Below are positions 49,594-59,949 of a stretch of 64,000 nucleotides of DNA, piece by piece (position 1 is the first letter of the stretch; every line of letters begins with the position of its first letter). The DNA comes from Acidimicrobiia bacterium (GTDB taxonomy: Bacteria > Actinomycetota > Acidimicrobiia > Spongiisociales > ZC4RG35), in contig JANQOU010000002.1 in the NCBI GenBank assembly GCA_028285585.1, forward strand, positions 1 to 64,000, in the 5' to 3' direction. The translations under genes were made by a program, and so were the position numbers. Below the pieces are notes generated by a model, which did no database searches, was not told the origin of the DNA, and was given only the letters and a program-made list of their open reading frames with translations.

Positions 49594-49944
49594 TCAGCCG
49601 GCAGCCTTGGACTTGCAGTCGACACAGAGAACAGAGGCCGGCCTGAAAGCCATCCGGTCAGCACCGATCTCCTTGCCGCAGTTGTCACAGACCCCGTAGG
49701 TTCCCGCTTCGATGTGCGCCAGCGCCGCGTCGACGTCATCGAGTTGCTTCTTGAGGGAATCTACCAAGCCGAGTATCTCAGTGCGCTCCGCCGTAACAGC
49801 AGCAGCGTCGGCGAAGCTCCCTTCGAAGTCCAGATCGGCCCGCAGGTCCCCAGACTCGGCGGCACCCAACTCGTCCAATTGATGGACAAGATGAGCCCTC
49901 TCCTCCTGCAGCGCCTTCTTCGCAGTGGGAATGTCGAGCGCCAT
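49594..49944 (-). CDS. TraR/DksA-type zinc-finger protein
   Basis: The 116-aa protein has a long helical hairpin (ALQEERAHLVHQLDELG and LVDSLKKQLDDVDAALAHIEAGTYG) followed by the C4 zinc finger CDNCGKEIGADRMAFRPASVLCVDC. Such proteins bind the RNA polymerase secondary channel. The acidic DxxDxA tip motif of true DksA is not obvious. Of two adjacent ATGs, the second has better spacing from GAGGAG. Confidence 0.87.
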   Translation of the reverse strand: MALDIPTAKKALQEERAHLVHQLDELGAAESGDLRADLDFEGSFADAAAVTAERTEILGLVDSLKKQLDDVDAALAHIEAGTYGVCDNCGKEIGADRMAFRPASVLCVDCKSKAAG

Positions 49945-50840
49945 CATCTGCTCCTCGGATGTGCTTGCACGTAGATCTCCATCACATGGGCAGGGCTGAC
50001 CCGTGTGTAGACCTGGGTCGTGCTAATCGTAGCGTGACCGAGCATTTCTTGGACTGAGCGAAGGTCCGCACCGGCTTCGACCATGTGGGTCGCGGCGGAG
50101 TGGCGCAGGACATGCGGCGAGACTTTTTCCGCCGGCAGCCCGGCAGCAGCTGCGTGCTTCTTGACGATGTCGAAAACGCCCTGACGGCTCAAACGCCCAC
50201 CCCTCAGGTTGGTGAACACAGGATCACCCGAGACACGCCGGTTGACAAGGTGATTTCGGTCGGCGAGCCAGTGGCGAATCGCCTCAACGGCATGGCCACC
50301 AAGCGGAACCAACCGCTGTTTGGACCCTTTCCCCGTGACAAGCACCACCTTGTCGTCGAGATCCAGATCGGTGAGGTCGGTGCCAACCGTTTCCGAGACT
50401 CGCGCTCCGGTGCCATACATGAACTCCAGAAGAGCCCGGTCTCTCCTGCCACCGACGGTGGCCAAGTCGGGAGCCTCGACCAGACTCGTCGTCTCGTCGA
50501 TGGTCAGTGCCTTGGGAAATGGGTCAGGTCGGCGCGGGGAGTCAATCAACGCAGTGGGGTCCGTCTCCGCCATCCCCTCCCTGACCATGAACCGGTGCAA
50601 GCCTTTGACCGCAGCAAGCTTGCGACTGATGGTTGAACTGGCGAGGCCTTTGTCCCTCAACAGGGTGATGAAACTCTCGGCAGCGGCCTCGCTCGGCTCG
50701 CCTGCACCTACCGCTTCCCTGTACTGGCCTAGGTCGCGTTGGTAAGCAGCGATGGTGTTTGCCGCCAGACCCTTCTCCACCCGCAGAGCGACCAGATACT
50801 CGTCAATGGCCCGGTCGAGAGAGGACCGGACTTCACTCAC
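49944..50840 (-). CDS. tyrosine recombinase XerC/XerD family
   Basis: The 298-aa recombinase has the core-binding domain (LDRAIDEYLVALRVEKGLAANTIAAYQRDL) and the catalytic set: Arg in YGTGARVSE, Lys in GKGSKQR, HxxR in SPHVLRHSAATH and Tyr in TTQVYTRVS. It resolves chromosome dimers at dif. I start at the GTG overlapping the ald stop by 4 nt. XerD is likely from synteny, but XerC cannot be excluded. Confidence 0.92.
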   Translation of the reverse strand: MSEVRSSLDRAIDEYLVALRVEKGLAANTIAAYQRDLGQYREAVGAGEPSEAAAESFITLLRDKGLASSTISRKLAAVKGLHRFMVREGMAETDPTALIDSPRRPDPFPKALTIDETTSLVEAPDLATVGGRRDRALLEFMYGTGARVSETVGTDLTDLDLDDKVVLVTGKGSKQRLVPLGGHAVEAIRHWLADRNHLVNRRVSGDPVFTNLRGGRLSRQGVFDIVKKHAAAAGLPAEKVSPHVLRHSAATHMVEAGADLRSVQEMLGHATISTTQVYTRVSPAHVMEIYVQAHPRSR

Positions 50841-51958
50841 GCCGATGCAAGGGCCTCGATCGGCGGGACGTAGCTCTCTCCGAGGCTCTCGGCCACGGCA
50901 GGATGGCACACCCGGTCACCCACCACGTTCACCCCGCCGGCAAGCTCGGGCAGAGCTGAAATGGACGCTTCCACGCCCCGGTCGGCGAGGCTCACCGCGT
51001 AACGCATGGTCGCGTTGGTAAGGGCATAGGTGGAGGTGTGGGGCACCGCTCCGGGGATGTTGCCGACGGCGTAGTGGATCACGTCGTGGGTCGAGAACAC
51101 GGGATCGGTGTGAGTCGTCTCTCGCGATGTCTGGAAGCAACCCCCCTGATCGATGGCGACGTCCGCGAGCACCGACCCTGGCCGCATCGCCTTGACCATG
51201 TCTTCAGTCACCAACTTGGGTGCCGAAGCTCCGGGCACGAGAACGGTGCCGACGACGAGATCGGCCGCCGACACCTGCTCTTCGATGGTCAACCGGTTGC
51301 TGTGAAGTGTGACCACGCGGCCCTGATACAACGAGTCCAAGGCGCGGAGCTTGTCGACATTGTTGTCGAGAACCACGACATCTGCCTGCATGCCCATGGC
51401 GATGACCGCGGCGTTGGATCCGGCGATGCCTCCCCCAATCACCACCACTCGAGCGGGCGCAACCCCGGCAACTCCACCGAGGAGCACACCTTTCCCACCA
51501 TGAGCCTTCTCCAGGAAGTGAGCGCCGGCTTGCGTCGCCATCCGCCCAGCGATCTCCGACATCGGTGCCAGCAACGGCAAGGCCCGGTTCGCCATCTGCA
51601 CCGTCTCGTAGGCGATGGCAATGATGCCTCTGGACATCAGGTCGGCGGCTAGGTCCTGGTAGGCAGCGAGGTGCAGGAATGTGAAGAGAACCTGGCCCTC
51701 CCGAAACAGGTGTGTCTCGGATGCTTGTGGCTCTTTGACCTTGAGGATCATCTCCGCCGTCGCAAACACGTCCTCAGCGGTGGGCACGATCTTGGCACCT
51801 TGCGCCTCGAAGAGAGCGTCGGAAAGGCTCGAGCCCTCCCCGGCACCTTTTTGGATCAGGACATCGTGACCGCGATCGGTCAGCTCCCTGACGCCCACCG
51901 GTGTGATCGCGATTCGATGTTCGTCGGTCTTGATCTCACGCGGCACACCTACGATCAA
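50837..51958 (-). CDS. ald: alanine dehydrogenase
   Basis: The 373-aa NAD enzyme interconverts alanine and pyruvate plus ammonia. Motifs are [50 protein letters not shown] and the NAD site [28 protein letters not shown]. It overlaps pyrG and xer by 4 nt on each side, so it belongs to a tight operon. Its place between pyrG and xer is not what I recall from mycobacteria. Confidence 0.94.
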   Translation of the reverse strand: MIVGVPREIKTDEHRIAITPVGVRELTDRGHDVLIQKGAGEGSSLSDALFEAQGAKIVPTAEDVFATAEMILKVKEPQASETHLFREGQVLFTFLHLAAYQDLAADLMSRGIIAIAYETVQMANRALPLLAPMSEIAGRMATQAGAHFLEKAHGGKGVLLGGVAGVAPARVVVIGGGIAGSNAAVIAMGMQADVVVLDNNVDKLRALDSLYQGRVVTLHSNRLTIEEQVSAADLVVGTVLVPGASAPKLVTEDMVKAMRPGSVLADVAIDQGGCFQTSRETTHTDPVFSTHDVIHYAVGNIPGAVPHTSTYALTNATMRYAVSLADRGVEASISALPELAGGVNVVGDRVCHPAVAESLGESYVPPIEALASA

Positions 51959-53679
51959 CGATTGGCTCCTTCAGTCTCATCGATGACGATGACAGGTCGT
52001 GACCGGCGTTTGCGCTCGGCAGCACCGATCAACCCGGCAAACAGAGGATGGGGGTTGTCGGGCCTGGATCGGAACTCAGGGTGGGCCTGTGTGGCCACGA
52101 AGTAAGGGTGATCGACCAACTCCACGTACTCGACGAGGTTGTCATCAGGCGAAAGCCCAGAGAGACGCATGCCAGCGGACTCCAGATCCTGGCGATAGCT
52201 GTTGTTCACTTCCCATCGGTGGCGATGTCTCTCGTAGACAAGCTCTTCGTCGTAGAGGGAGCGGACGATCGAGCCCTCGGCGAGCTTCGCCGCGTACAAC
52301 CCGAGACGCATGGTGCCGCCCATGTCTTCCACGTCTTCCTGGCTCGACATCAAGTCGATCACAGGATGAGGTGTCGAAGGGTCGAACTCGGTGCTGTTGG
52401 CTTCAGGGTGGCCCAGCACGCCTCTTGCAAACTCGATGACGGCGCATTGCAGGCCGAGGCAGAGCCCAAGGTATGGGACCTGGTTCTCACGAGCGAACCG
52501 GATCGCCTGGATCTTGCCTTCGACGCCCCGGTAGCCAAACCCACCGGGCACGACCACGCCATCGAGGTCCTCCAGGTAGGAGTCGGCGAGGAGACCGGTC
52601 AGCTCGTCACTCGGAATCCATCGCAAATCGAGCTTGACGCCATGAGCAGCCGCTCCGTGGCGCAATGCCTCGGCCACCGACAGATAGGCGTCGGGGAGCT
52701 CCACGTATTTTCCAACGATCCCGACGGTCACTTCTTCGGTTGCGGCCAAAGCCTTGTCGACCATGGCTTGCCAGGCCTCGAGGTTCGGCGGCCCGGTGAC
52801 CAGCCCGAGACGGTCACACACGACGTCGTCGAGCCCGCCTTCGTGCAGCACCAGCGGGACCTCGTAGATGTCGCGAGCATCCGGCGCGGCGATCACGGCA
52901 CGCTCTTCCACATCACAGAACAGACTGATCTTGCGACGTGACGACTCGTCTATGTCGCGGTCGGAGCGGACGATGATCATGTCCGGGTGAATCCCCTTGC
53001 TGCGCAGCTCGGCAACCGAGTGCTGCGTGGGCTTGGTCTTGAGCTCCTCGGATGTGGCGATGTACGGGACGAGAGTGACGTGGACAAACAGCACGTTGTC
53101 CCGGCCCACTTCGTTTCCGTACTGGCGGATCGCCTCGAGGAACGGCAGGCTCTCGATGTCTCCGACCGTCCCGCCCACTTCGGTGATTACGACGTCGACC
53201 TCGGGAGAGGCGACACGACGGATTCGCTCTTTGATCTCGTTTGTTATGTGCGGGATGACCTGGACGGTGTCACCGAGGTAGTCGCCCCGCCGCTCCTTTT
53301 GGATGACCGACAGGTAGACCGAGCCGGATGTCACATTGGATGTCCGTCTCAGGTTCTCGCCGGTGAAACGCTCGTAGTGCCCCAAGTCGAGGTCGGTCTC
53401 TCCGCCATCGTCGGTCACGAACACCTCGCCATGCTGGAAAGGGTTCATGGTCCCGGGGTCGACATTGATGTAGGGATCCAGCTTCTGGTTGACCACTTTG
53501 AGGCCGCGGGCCTTGAGCAGCCGGCCCAGCGAGGACGCCGTGATCCCCTTGCCCAAAGAGGAGACAACACCGCCAGTGACGAAGATGTACTTGGGCACAG
53601 ACGACTCGTCCGGTGGGGTGTCGGAGCTTTCAGCCAGCGGTTCGGAGGTGTGATCTTGGCTAAAAAGAGGCCCGTTCAT
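51955..53679 (-). CDS. pyrG: CTP synthase
   Basis: The 574-aa enzyme makes CTP from UTP. The synthase domain starts [26 protein letters not shown], and the glutaminase domain has the Cys nucleophile in [16 protein letters not shown] and a late His-Pro-Glu (ATQAHPEF). From ATG 53679 it has a 28-residue acidic N-terminal extension; GTG 53595 ([10 protein letters not shown]) is an alternative start. It overlaps ald by 4 nt. Confidence 0.95.
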   Translation of the reverse strand: MNGPLFSQDHTSEPLAESSDTPPDESSVPKYIFVTGGVVSSLGKGITASSLGRLLKARGLKVVNQKLDPYINVDPGTMNPFQHGEVFVTDDGGETDLDLGHYERFTGENLRRTSNVTSGSVYLSVIQKERRGDYLGDTVQVIPHITNEIKERIRRVASPEVDVVITEVGGTVGDIESLPFLEAIRQYGNEVGRDNVLFVHVTLVPYIATSEELKTKPTQHSVAELRSKGIHPDMIIVRSDRDIDESSRRKISLFCDVEERAVIAAPDARDIYEVPLVLHEGGLDDVVCDRLGLVTGPPNLEAWQAMVDKALAATEEVTVGIVGKYVELPDAYLSVAEALRHGAAAHGVKLDLRWIPSDELTGLLADSYLEDLDGVVVPGGFGYRGVEGKIQAIRFARENQVPYLGLCLGLQCAVIEFARGVLGHPEANSTEFDPSTPHPVIDLMSSQEDVEDMGGTMRLGLYAAKLAEGSIVRSLYDEELVYERHRHRWEVNNSYRQDLESAGMRLSGLSPDDNLVEYVELVDHPYFVATQAHPEFRSRPDNPHPLFAGLIGAAERKRRSRPVIVIDETEGANR

Positions 53680-53719
53680 GACGGGATGCCACAGTAGCAC
53701 CGGCCGGACGACATGCCAC

Positions 53720-55315
53720 TCATTCGGAAGACGCTCGCTGCAACAGGTCCTCTGCCGCCTCGACACTTGCTGTCGACTCGGGGAGGCCGGCCATCATCCG
53801 AGCCACCTCTTCGACTCGGCGCTCCCCCGCGACGAGCTCGACGACAGCGCTGTCTCCCTCGCGACTCACCACGTAATGGGTGTCGGCAAAAGCCGCTATC
53901 TGAGGCAGATGAGTCACGCACAACACCTGTGAGGTTGCCGCGAGGCTGGCGATCTTCTTCCCCATCGCCAGAGCCGTCGCGCCTCCGACACCCGTGTCCA
54001 CTTCGTCGAACACGAGGGTTTCAACCTCTGTGGCGGCCGTAGCCAGGCGAAGGGCCAACACCAAACGGGACAACTCACCCCCTGACGCGGTTGATTCGAC
54101 TGGCCCGGCTTCGAGACGGGGGTCAGAGGCGAACTTCAGTGTCACGTGGTCTGTCCCGGTCGCGCCGCGCTCGATGTCGGCGAACTCGAACCTCACGACG
54201 GCATTGGCAAGACCGAGATCGGAGAGATGCTTGTGAACTGCATCTTCGATTTTCTCGGCCCGGCTCTGCCTGTGTGCCCTCAGCTCTGTGCCAGCTGCCT
54301 CCACTGCCGAAGTTGCTTGCTGGGTTTCGCTCTCGATCTCGTCAGCCGACTCGAGAAGTGCCGTCAGCTCGGCGGCTCTCGCCCGTGCCTTCCTGCCAAA
54401 CGACTGCACTTCTTCGATCGTGGCTCCGTACTTCCGCTTCAGATCTCCGATGTCAGTGAGGCGAGACTCGACCAATTCGAGCTGATCGGGGTCGGTCACC
54501 GTCAGCTCACGTTGTCGGCGCAGATCAGTTCTGAGCTCGATCAGCTGGCTCGATATCGACTCGGCGGTGCCGACATGGGATGCCGCTCCTGTGTCCAACT
54601 CCCCGACTTTGCGCAGCCGAGCAACTACGTCGGCCGCGTCTTCGATCAGACGTTCCGCCAGCTCCTCGGAGGAGCCGAGCTGCTCCAGTATCTCCCGCGA
54701 GTTGCGAAGTCGGCCTGCTTCGACGTCCAACTGCTCGTCCTCGCCATCTTGTAGGCCCGCACCCTCGACCTCAGATGCCTGATGCTCCACCAGGTCAAGC
54801 TCCCGACGTAGTGAGCGCAGGTCTCCCCCGAGACGTTCTCGCTGCTTGCTCAACTCCGTCAGCCTCGCCCATGCGTCCTGGTAGGCCAGTAATGCGTCTC
54901 GCCCTTTGCCATTGAGCGTGGAGTCGATCATCGAGACGACGTGACCTGCGCGCCTCAAAGAGAGCTGATCGTGCTGGCCCACCACCTCGAGCACCGCGCC
55001 GACCTTCTCCTCCAACACCCGGGCGGCAACGATCGACCCATCCAGGTGCGCCCTGCTGTTCCCCACTCTGGGAACGATCCTGGTGACGCCGACCTCGGAG
55101 CTGTCACTTCCGATCAGGCCTTCGGCGGTGGCCTCATCTGCTTTGGGCCCGACAATCCCAGGAGAGGTCTTCTCCCCCATCAGCAACCGCAGGCCGCCGA
55201 TGAGCAGGGTCTTCCCGGCGCCGGTTTCGCCGGTGATCACTGTGAACCCAGTGGACGGGCTGAGCTGCGCGTCGGCCACCACACCCACGTTGCGGACTGC
55301 CAGGTGCCTGAGCAT
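53720..55315 (-). CDS. recN: DNA repair protein RecN
   Basis: The 531-aa SMC-like protein has a P-loop [24 protein letters not shown], long coiled coils in the middle, the signature [17 protein letters not shown] and Walker [17 protein letters not shown]. It acts in double-strand break repair. It overlaps the nadK stop by one base and follows tlyA-nadK, the standard actinobacterial order. Confidence 0.95.
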   Translation of the reverse strand: MLRHLAVRNVGVVADAQLSPSTGFTVITGETGAGKTLLIGGLRLLMGEKTSPGIVGPKADEATAEGLIGSDSSEVGVTRIVPRVGNSRAHLDGSIVAARVLEEKVGAVLEVVGQHDQLSLRRAGHVVSMIDSTLNGKGRDALLAYQDAWARLTELSKQRERLGGDLRSLRRELDLVEHQASEVEGAGLQDGEDEQLDVEAGRLRNSREILEQLGSSEELAERLIEDAADVVARLRKVGELDTGAASHVGTAESISSQLIELRTDLRRQRELTVTDPDQLELVESRLTDIGDLKRKYGATIEEVQSFGRKARARAAELTALLESADEIESETQQATSAVEAAGTELRAHRQSRAEKIEDAVHKHLSDLGLANAVVRFEFADIERGATGTDHVTLKFASDPRLEAGPVESTASGGELSRLVLALRLATAATEVETLVFDEVDTGVGGATALAMGKKIASLAATSQVLCVTHLPQIAAFADTHYVVSREGDSAVVELVAGERRVEEVARMMAGLPESTASVEAAEDLLQRASSE

Positions 55316-56091
55316 CAGTCCAGCCCGAACTTGTCCCGCACCAAGGACGAGAACCTGGCATCGCCCAAGCTGACGAACCGCGCCGGCCGATCGTGGCGGC
55401 TGATTCGGATGGTGTCACCTTCGGTCATCCGGCCCAGGTCTGTCTTGTCGACATTCACTCTCACCGGCCGATCCCGGCTGACAGTCACCTCGACCACCGA
55501 GGAGCTGGGAAGAACCATGGATCGATCAAACAATGAGTGTGCAGCCACCGGCGTCATGACGATCACATCGTTTCCGGGCGCGACCAAAGGTCCGCCTGCC
55601 GAGAACGAATAGGCCGTGGATCCGGTCGGAGTTGCAAACACGAGGCCGTCAGCCCGATATGTGGTGAAGGGCTGGCCATCGATCGAAACATCGAGACTCA
55701 CCAGCCTCATGGTGTCGATCTTCTCGACCACTACATCATTGAGCCCAGCCGCACTCGTGTCACCGATCTGAGCGGCGATCGTCATTCGCTCCTGCACCGA
55801 GTAGTCGCCCGCAACCAGCCGCTCGACGACCATGGCTACGTCGTCGGCCTCCGCTTCCGTGAGAAAGCCCAAGGTGCCGAGGTTGAACCCCAAAGCCGGC
55901 ACATCCCATCCGAGGGCGCGCCTAACCGCAGCCAGCATCGTCCCGTCGCCACCTACGGCAAGCACCATGTCGGGAGACGCGTCTTCGCCTGTCACCAGCT
56001 CGGACCCGTGCCTCTCGATCTCGGCGACGAGACGCTCCGAAAACTGCTCGGTGACGGGCCGGCCGGATCGAGTCTCGAGCGCAAACCTCAT
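55315..56091 (-). CDS. nadK: NAD kinase
   Basis: The 258-aa kinase makes NADP. It has the GGDG motif VLAVGGDGTMLAAVR, LGFNLGTLGFLTE, the NE/D-type VVEKIDTMRL and ATPTGSTAYSFSAGGP. It is slightly shorter than many homologues at the N-terminus. The ATG overlaps the tlyA stop by 4 nt. Confidence 0.94.
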   Translation of the reverse strand: MRFALETRSGRPVTEQFSERLVAEIERHGSELVTGEDASPDMVLAVGGDGTMLAAVRRALGWDVPALGFNLGTLGFLTEAEADDVAMVVERLVAGDYSVQERMTIAAQIGDTSAAGLNDVVVEKIDTMRLVSLDVSIDGQPFTTYRADGLVFATPTGSTAYSFSAGGPLVAPGNDVIVMTPVAAHSLFDRSMVLPSSSVVEVTVSRDRPVRVNVDKTDLGRMTEGDTIRISRHDRPARFVSLGDARFSSLVRDKFGLD

Positions 56092-56849
56092 CCGGCTTCC
56101 TCCGTCTCTACGTCATCAAGGACCGGCTTCGCCCAGAGTAGGAACTCGACGTTGCCGTCGCCTCCTTTGATGGGTGACGTCATGGTGGCCTGCACGGCAA
56201 GACCAGACCCCTCGAAAGCGGCAGCGACGGAGTCAAGAGCGTGCAGCCGGCCTAGCTCATCCCGGACCACACCACCTTTGCCAATCGCCGAGCGTCCTAC
56301 TTCGAATTGAGGCTTGATCAGGGCGACCAGATCGCCATTGGGCAGGACAAGGCTCGACAAGGCGGCCGCGACCTTGGTCAACGATATGAAGGACACGTCG
56401 ACGGTAACGATCCCAGCAGGGCCGCCGGGCACTGTTGTCGCTTCCAACGAACGGATGTCGGTGCCTTCGAGAGAGGTCACTCGGTCGTCGGCAAGCAGAC
56501 GTTGGGCAAGCTGACCCCTTCCGACGTCGATCGCTACGACGTGGCTCACCCCCTTTGCGAGCAGGACCTCAGTGAAACCTCCGGTCGACGAGCCGACATC
56601 GATGGCAGCCCGCTGCGAGCAGTCGATGTCGAAGTGCTCCAGAGCCGCGAGAAGCTTCAACGCTCCACGAGAAACCCATCGCGGCACCTCGGCGATCGAG
56701 ATCTCAGTCGACGGCCTCACTTTGTGCGCCGGCTTAACGGCGACTCTGCCGTCGACAGTCACGGCTCCAGTAGAGATCAGCGAGCTCGCCTCTGACCGGC
56801 TCCGAACCAGAGAACGCTCCATCATCTCCCTGTCGAGCCGCTGGCTGAT
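56088..56849 (-). CDS. tlyA: TlyA-family rRNA 2'-O-methyltransferase with a non-canonical start
   Basis: The protein has an N-terminal S4 domain and an FtsJ-like methyltransferase (AAIDVGSSTGGFTEVLLAKG, IVTVDVSFISLTKV). The first usual start, ATG 56825, cuts the S4 motif; the in-frame upstream residues complete it (SQRLDREMMERSLVRSRSEA). No ATG, GTG or TTG lies there. The frame opens at CTGATC on the stop of the 47-aa gene: CTG 56852 (4-nt overlap) or ATC 56849 (1-nt overlap), with GGAG 5 or 8 nt before. TlyA methylates rRNA cytidines and affects capreomycin sensitivity in mycobacteria. Confidence 0.85.
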   Translation of the reverse strand: MSQRLDREMMERSLVRSRSEASSLISTGAVTVDGRVAVKPAHKVRPSTEISIAEVPRWVSRGALKLLAALEHFDIDCSQRAAIDVGSSTGGFTEVLLAKGVSHVVAIDVGRGQLAQRLLADDRVTSLEGTDIRSLEATTVPGGPAGIVTVDVSFISLTKVAAALSSLVLPNGDLVALIKPQFEVGRSAIGKGGVVRDELGRLHALDSVAAAFEGSGLAVQATMTSPIKGGDGNVEFLLWAKPVLDDVETEEAG

Positions 56850-56992
56850 CAGCTCGGCTCCAGGTCCTCGAGTATCCGGCCCAGCAAGTCGGCCAGCTTG
56901 GCGGCCGGCTCTGGCAACTCGGCGGGGTCGAGCGTCTCCAGCTCTTCGAGTGCTCCTTCGATTTCGGAGATTTGTGACTCGTTCAGCTCCAC
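56849..56992 (-). CDS. 47-aa acidic protein upstream of tlyA (absent from ORF track)
   Basis: GTG 56992 opens a 47-residue acidic, helical protein (ISEIEGALEELETLDPAELPEPAAKLADLLGRILEDLE). It fills the space between the HAD gene and tlyA, where M. tuberculosis has the small gene Rv1693. Position and codon pattern support it. Its stop overlaps the non-canonical tlyA start, so coupling is likely. Confidence 0.65.
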   Translation of the reverse strand: MELNESQISEIEGALEELETLDPAELPEPAAKLADLLGRILEDLEPS

Positions 56993-57002
56993 ATGTGGAT
57001 TA

Positions 57003-57770
57003 TTAGCCGCCACGGTTGGCCAGAACCAGCTCTACGGCAGCGGCGAAGTCCGCAACCACATGGTCGGGCACAGGCCCGGTGTCAGACTCCGAGGAGACAC
57101 CGGTCAACACCAGCACCGAGCGCCACTCGGCGACGCTCTCAGCGAGGGCTATGTCCGTGTCGAGCCGATCACCGACCACCCAAACGTCATCTCCGACACG
57201 TGCGTTGACCAGGTCGCTGATCTCCGCGTTCGGCTTTCCGGCGAATTCGGGCTCGGTCAGCGACGCGGTGGCCACGGCAGCGACGATGGAGCCGGCACCA
57301 GGAAGCAGGCCATCTGCTGCCGGGAACGTCGGATCCGAGTTGGTTGCGATGAACCGAGCGCCATCTCGCACGGCTGCCGACGCCTGAGCCAGCAGGTCGT
57401 AGGAGATGTGGCGAGCGACGCCGACCACCACCGAACGCGCCTCCGCCTCGTCTTCTGTCATGTCGATGCCCTCGGAGCGAAGAGCTTCTCGAATGCCCGT
57501 CTCGCCAACCACAAACACCGGTGCGTCATCCTGACTCAGAAGCGAAACCGCTGCCATCGCCGAGGTCACGACACTGGCGGGCTCCGGGTGAAAGCCGGTG
57601 ACTCTCCCGATCTTGTCGGCAACTTGCTCAGCTGTGCGCGCCGAGTTGTTGGTGACGAAGGTAATGCCGACACCGGCGTCGGCCAAACGAGTCAGGGCGG
57701 CGCCGGCCCCCGGCACTTCGGTTTCGCCCCGATAGATGACACCGTCGAGGTCACAGACGACATCGGTCAC
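57003..57770 (-). CDS. HAD-IIA family phosphatase (NagD-like)
   Basis: The 255-aa hydrolase has the nucleophile motif VVCDLDGVIYRGETEVPG, motif II ITFVTNNSARTAEQVADKI and the metal Asp region VVGDRLDTDIALAE. NagD-type enzymes dephosphorylate sugar or glycerol phosphates. The mycobacterial gene in this position is a glycerol-phosphate phosphatase. The GTG overlaps the M20 gene by 4 nt. Confidence 0.9.
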   Translation of the reverse strand: MTDVVCDLDGVIYRGETEVPGAGAALTRLADAGVGITFVTNNSARTAEQVADKIGRVTGFHPEPASVVTSAMAAVSLLSQDDAPVFVVGETGIREALRSEGIDMTEDEAEARSVVVGVARHISYDLLAQASAAVRDGARFIATNSDPTFPAADGLLPGAGSIVAAVATASLTEPEFAGKPNAEISDLVNARVGDDVWVVGDRLDTDIALAESVAEWRSVLVLTGVSSESDTGPVPDHVVADFAAAVELVLANRGG

Positions 57771-59092
57771 GTCTGGAGAAACCGGCTGAGCACCTGCTCG
57801 TACAACTCTGTGGTCCTGTCGACTGACTCCACGCTCACACGCTCATCGTGGCCATGGAACAGCGACAGCATCTCGGAGAACGTCATGCGGTCGTCGAAGC
57901 GACCCACCCCATAGGAGATGGTTCCCTTCTTACGCCAGAACCTGGCGTCCGTGGCGACGTTCATCATCGCGGGGAGAAGGTTGCGGTGACCGTCCAAGTT
58001 CTCGATCGAATCGCCGATCGCATCCCACAACGGGTTCGCCGTCGTGCTGATGGTCGACTCCATGTCTTGGATCGGGTAGATGTCGATCTCGTCTCGCGCC
58101 GAGCCCATCGCCTTCATCAGATGGGAGTTGACGAATGAGCGGTCCATCCCGGGCAGTGCGCGGATGTCGACGGATGCGTCGGCGGAGTCGGCGACGATGT
58201 TCGCCTTCATTCCGGCGTCGAGCATGTTGGGCGAGATGGTGAGGTGGGTGATGGCGTGGGCGTACCGGGCAAAAAGAGGATCGGTGACGGCCAAGTCGTC
58301 GATGGCCGAGTCGACCCTGTCGGGATCGGTCAGGCCTTGTTTCATGTCCTCGTCGAGGTCGAGAGCGGACACAAAAGCCTCCCACTCCGGGGATATGTCG
58401 ACTGGAGCGGGTGTCTCGAAGAGGCCATTGACTGCTGTGACCATCTTCCGAAGAGCGTTGTCTGAGCCATAGGGCGCCGATCCGTGGCCTGGCGTCCCCT
58501 TGGCACGGAGCCCCGACCAGAAGGCGCCTTTCTCACCCACAGCCACCGGCACGACGGGATCTGTCGTGTAGGCGAGCCCCGGATAGGCGACTTCTGTCAG
58601 GAGGTAATCGGCATGCACGAGGTCCCAACGGTCCTCCACCAGCGGCTGAGCGCCGTACTTCCCGCCACCCTCCTCATCTGCGACACCGATGAACAGCAGG
58701 TCGCCCCGCGGCGTCAGCTCACCGGTCACATAGGGGCGAGCCGCCACAGCCATGGCCGCAGTCACGTTGAGCATGTCCAATGCGCCCCGTCCATAGATGA
58801 AGCCGTCGACGATCTCGGCGCCGAAGGGGTCGACAGTCCAGCCGGCGGGATCAACGGGAACGACATCTAGATGAGGCACCAAGGCCAGCGAAGGTGCCTC
58901 CGGGTCGGAGCCTTCCATGCGGTAGATGAGGGACTGCCTCCCAGGCAAGGGCTCGAAAACCGTGCCTTCTTCACCGAAGTAGTCCTGCAATGTGGCAACA
59001 GAGCGGTGCTCGTGGCCGCTCTCGGGAGTTCCCTCGTTCACACATTTGTTGCGTATCAGCTGTTGGAGGAGTGATGGTGCGTCAGTTCTCAT
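57767..59092 (-). CDS. M20-family metallopeptidase
   Basis: The 441-aa protein has LALVPHLDVVPVDPAGW (metal His), GRGALDMLNVTAAM (bridging Asp), GVADEEGGGKYGAQ (catalytic and metal Glu), a dimerisation/lid domain, and a C-terminal metal His. It resembles ArgE/DapE/carboxypeptidase G2-type deacylases or dipeptidases; the substrate is open. It overlaps the Nudix gene by 11 nt. Confidence 0.88.
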   Translation of the reverse strand: MRTDAPSLLQQLIRNKCVNEGTPESGHEHRSVATLQDYFGEEGTVFEPLPGRQSLIYRMEGSDPEAPSLALVPHLDVVPVDPAGWTVDPFGAEIVDGFIYGRGALDMLNVTAAMAVAARPYVTGELTPRGDLLFIGVADEEGGGKYGAQPLVEDRWDLVHADYLLTEVAYPGLAYTTDPVVPVAVGEKGAFWSGLRAKGTPGHGSAPYGSDNALRKMVTAVNGLFETPAPVDISPEWEAFVSALDLDEDMKQGLTDPDRVDSAIDDLAVTDPLFARYAHAITHLTISPNMLDAGMKANIVADSADASVDIRALPGMDRSFVNSHLMKAMGSARDEIDIYPIQDMESTISTTANPLWDAIGDSIENLDGHRNLLPAMMNVATDARFWRKKGTISYGVGRFDDRMTFSEMLSLFHGHDERVSVESVDRTTELYEQVLSRFLQT

Positions 59093-59477
59093 TGGTCATC
59101 GTTTCTATCAGGTCGTACATGGTTTTGGTGAGCGGGTAGCCAGGTATCTCGTCGAATGGGACCCACTGTGCGTCGTCGGCGTCGTCCGCAGCGGCCAACT
59201 CACCACCGACAACCGAGCCGGCGAAGTCGATGAGAACCAGGTGGTCTTGATCCGTGACCACCTCTCCGACCCACACCACATCACCGACGTCGACCTCGAG
59301 ACCGGTTTCTTCGAGCACCTCGCGTCGAGCGGCGTCCCGCATCGACTCACCCCACTCCACCTTGCCCCCTGGCACAGCCCACAATCCCTTGCCCGGCTCA
59401 CGACCACGCTGAACCAAGAGCATCTTCCCCTCGTCGATCACGGCTACTCCTACACCGACGACAGGTGCCCTACTCAC
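59082..59477 (-). CDS. Nudix hydrolase
   Basis: The 131-aa protein has a full Nudix box, GKVEWGESMRDAARREVLEETGL (G-x5-E-x7-REVLEE-x-G). I start at GTG 59477 (VSRAPVVGVGVAVI), which overlaps the acetyltransferase end; the ORF track begins 32 codons earlier inside that gene. It probably hydrolyses a nucleoside diphosphate derivative such as an oxidised nucleotide or ADP-ribose. Confidence 0.88.
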   Translation of the reverse strand: MSRAPVVGVGVAVIDEGKMLLVQRGREPGKGLWAVPGGKVEWGESMRDAARREVLEETGLEVDVGDVVWVGEVVTDQDHLVLIDFAGSVVGGELAAADDADDAQWVPFDEIPGYPLTKTMYDLIETMTNEN

Positions 59478-59949
59478 GGTCGTCGTCGTGATGCATGATG
59501 ATCGAGCGAGCACTGAAGCCACCGGCTTCGAAGAAGTTCTTCGCCAGCCTGTGGCCGGGCAGCACGTGGGCATCGAACTTCGTGATGCCGCGCTCTCTCA
59601 ACATCTCCATCACCGCATCCCGCATGGCCTCACCAACCGCCACTTCGCGAGCCTCCTGATCGACGAAGATGAGACGAATGGCCCCGATCGTCTCGTCACC
59701 GGCTTGCTCGAGCATCGGCTCGACGCGGGCCATCAAGAAGCCGAACGGGTAGTCATCGATGAGCCCTATCAGCACCAGCGAGTCCTGGTCTTCGATCTCG
59801 GAGCTAAGGCTGTCACCAACAGGCTCATCCAGGCCGTCCGCCATCGGCCACATCGAATGGAGAGCAATCATCTCCTTTTCGAGCGATCGATAGAGACGCT
59901 CCAAGGTCGGGAGATCATCTGTAGTTGCGAGACGTGACGTGACTCTCAT
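59470..59949 (-). CDS. GNAT-family N-acetyltransferase
   Basis: The 159-aa protein has a GNAT plan: RLATTDDLPTLERLYRSLE at the start, a central strand IGAIRLIFVDQEAREVAVGEAMRDAVMEMLRERG (acetyl-CoA region) and HRLAKNFFEAGGFSARSIIM. The start ATG overlaps the mannosyltransferase stop by 4 nt; the track adds 111 residues from another frame's gene. Acceptor unknown. Confidence 0.83.
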   Translation of the reverse strand: MRVTSRLATTDDLPTLERLYRSLEKEMIALHSMWPMADGLDEPVGDSLSSEIEDQDSLVLIGLIDDYPFGFLMARVEPMLEQAGDETIGAIRLIFVDQEAREVAVGEAMRDAVMEMLRERGITKFDAHVLPGHRLAKNFFEAGGFSARSIIMHHDDDRE

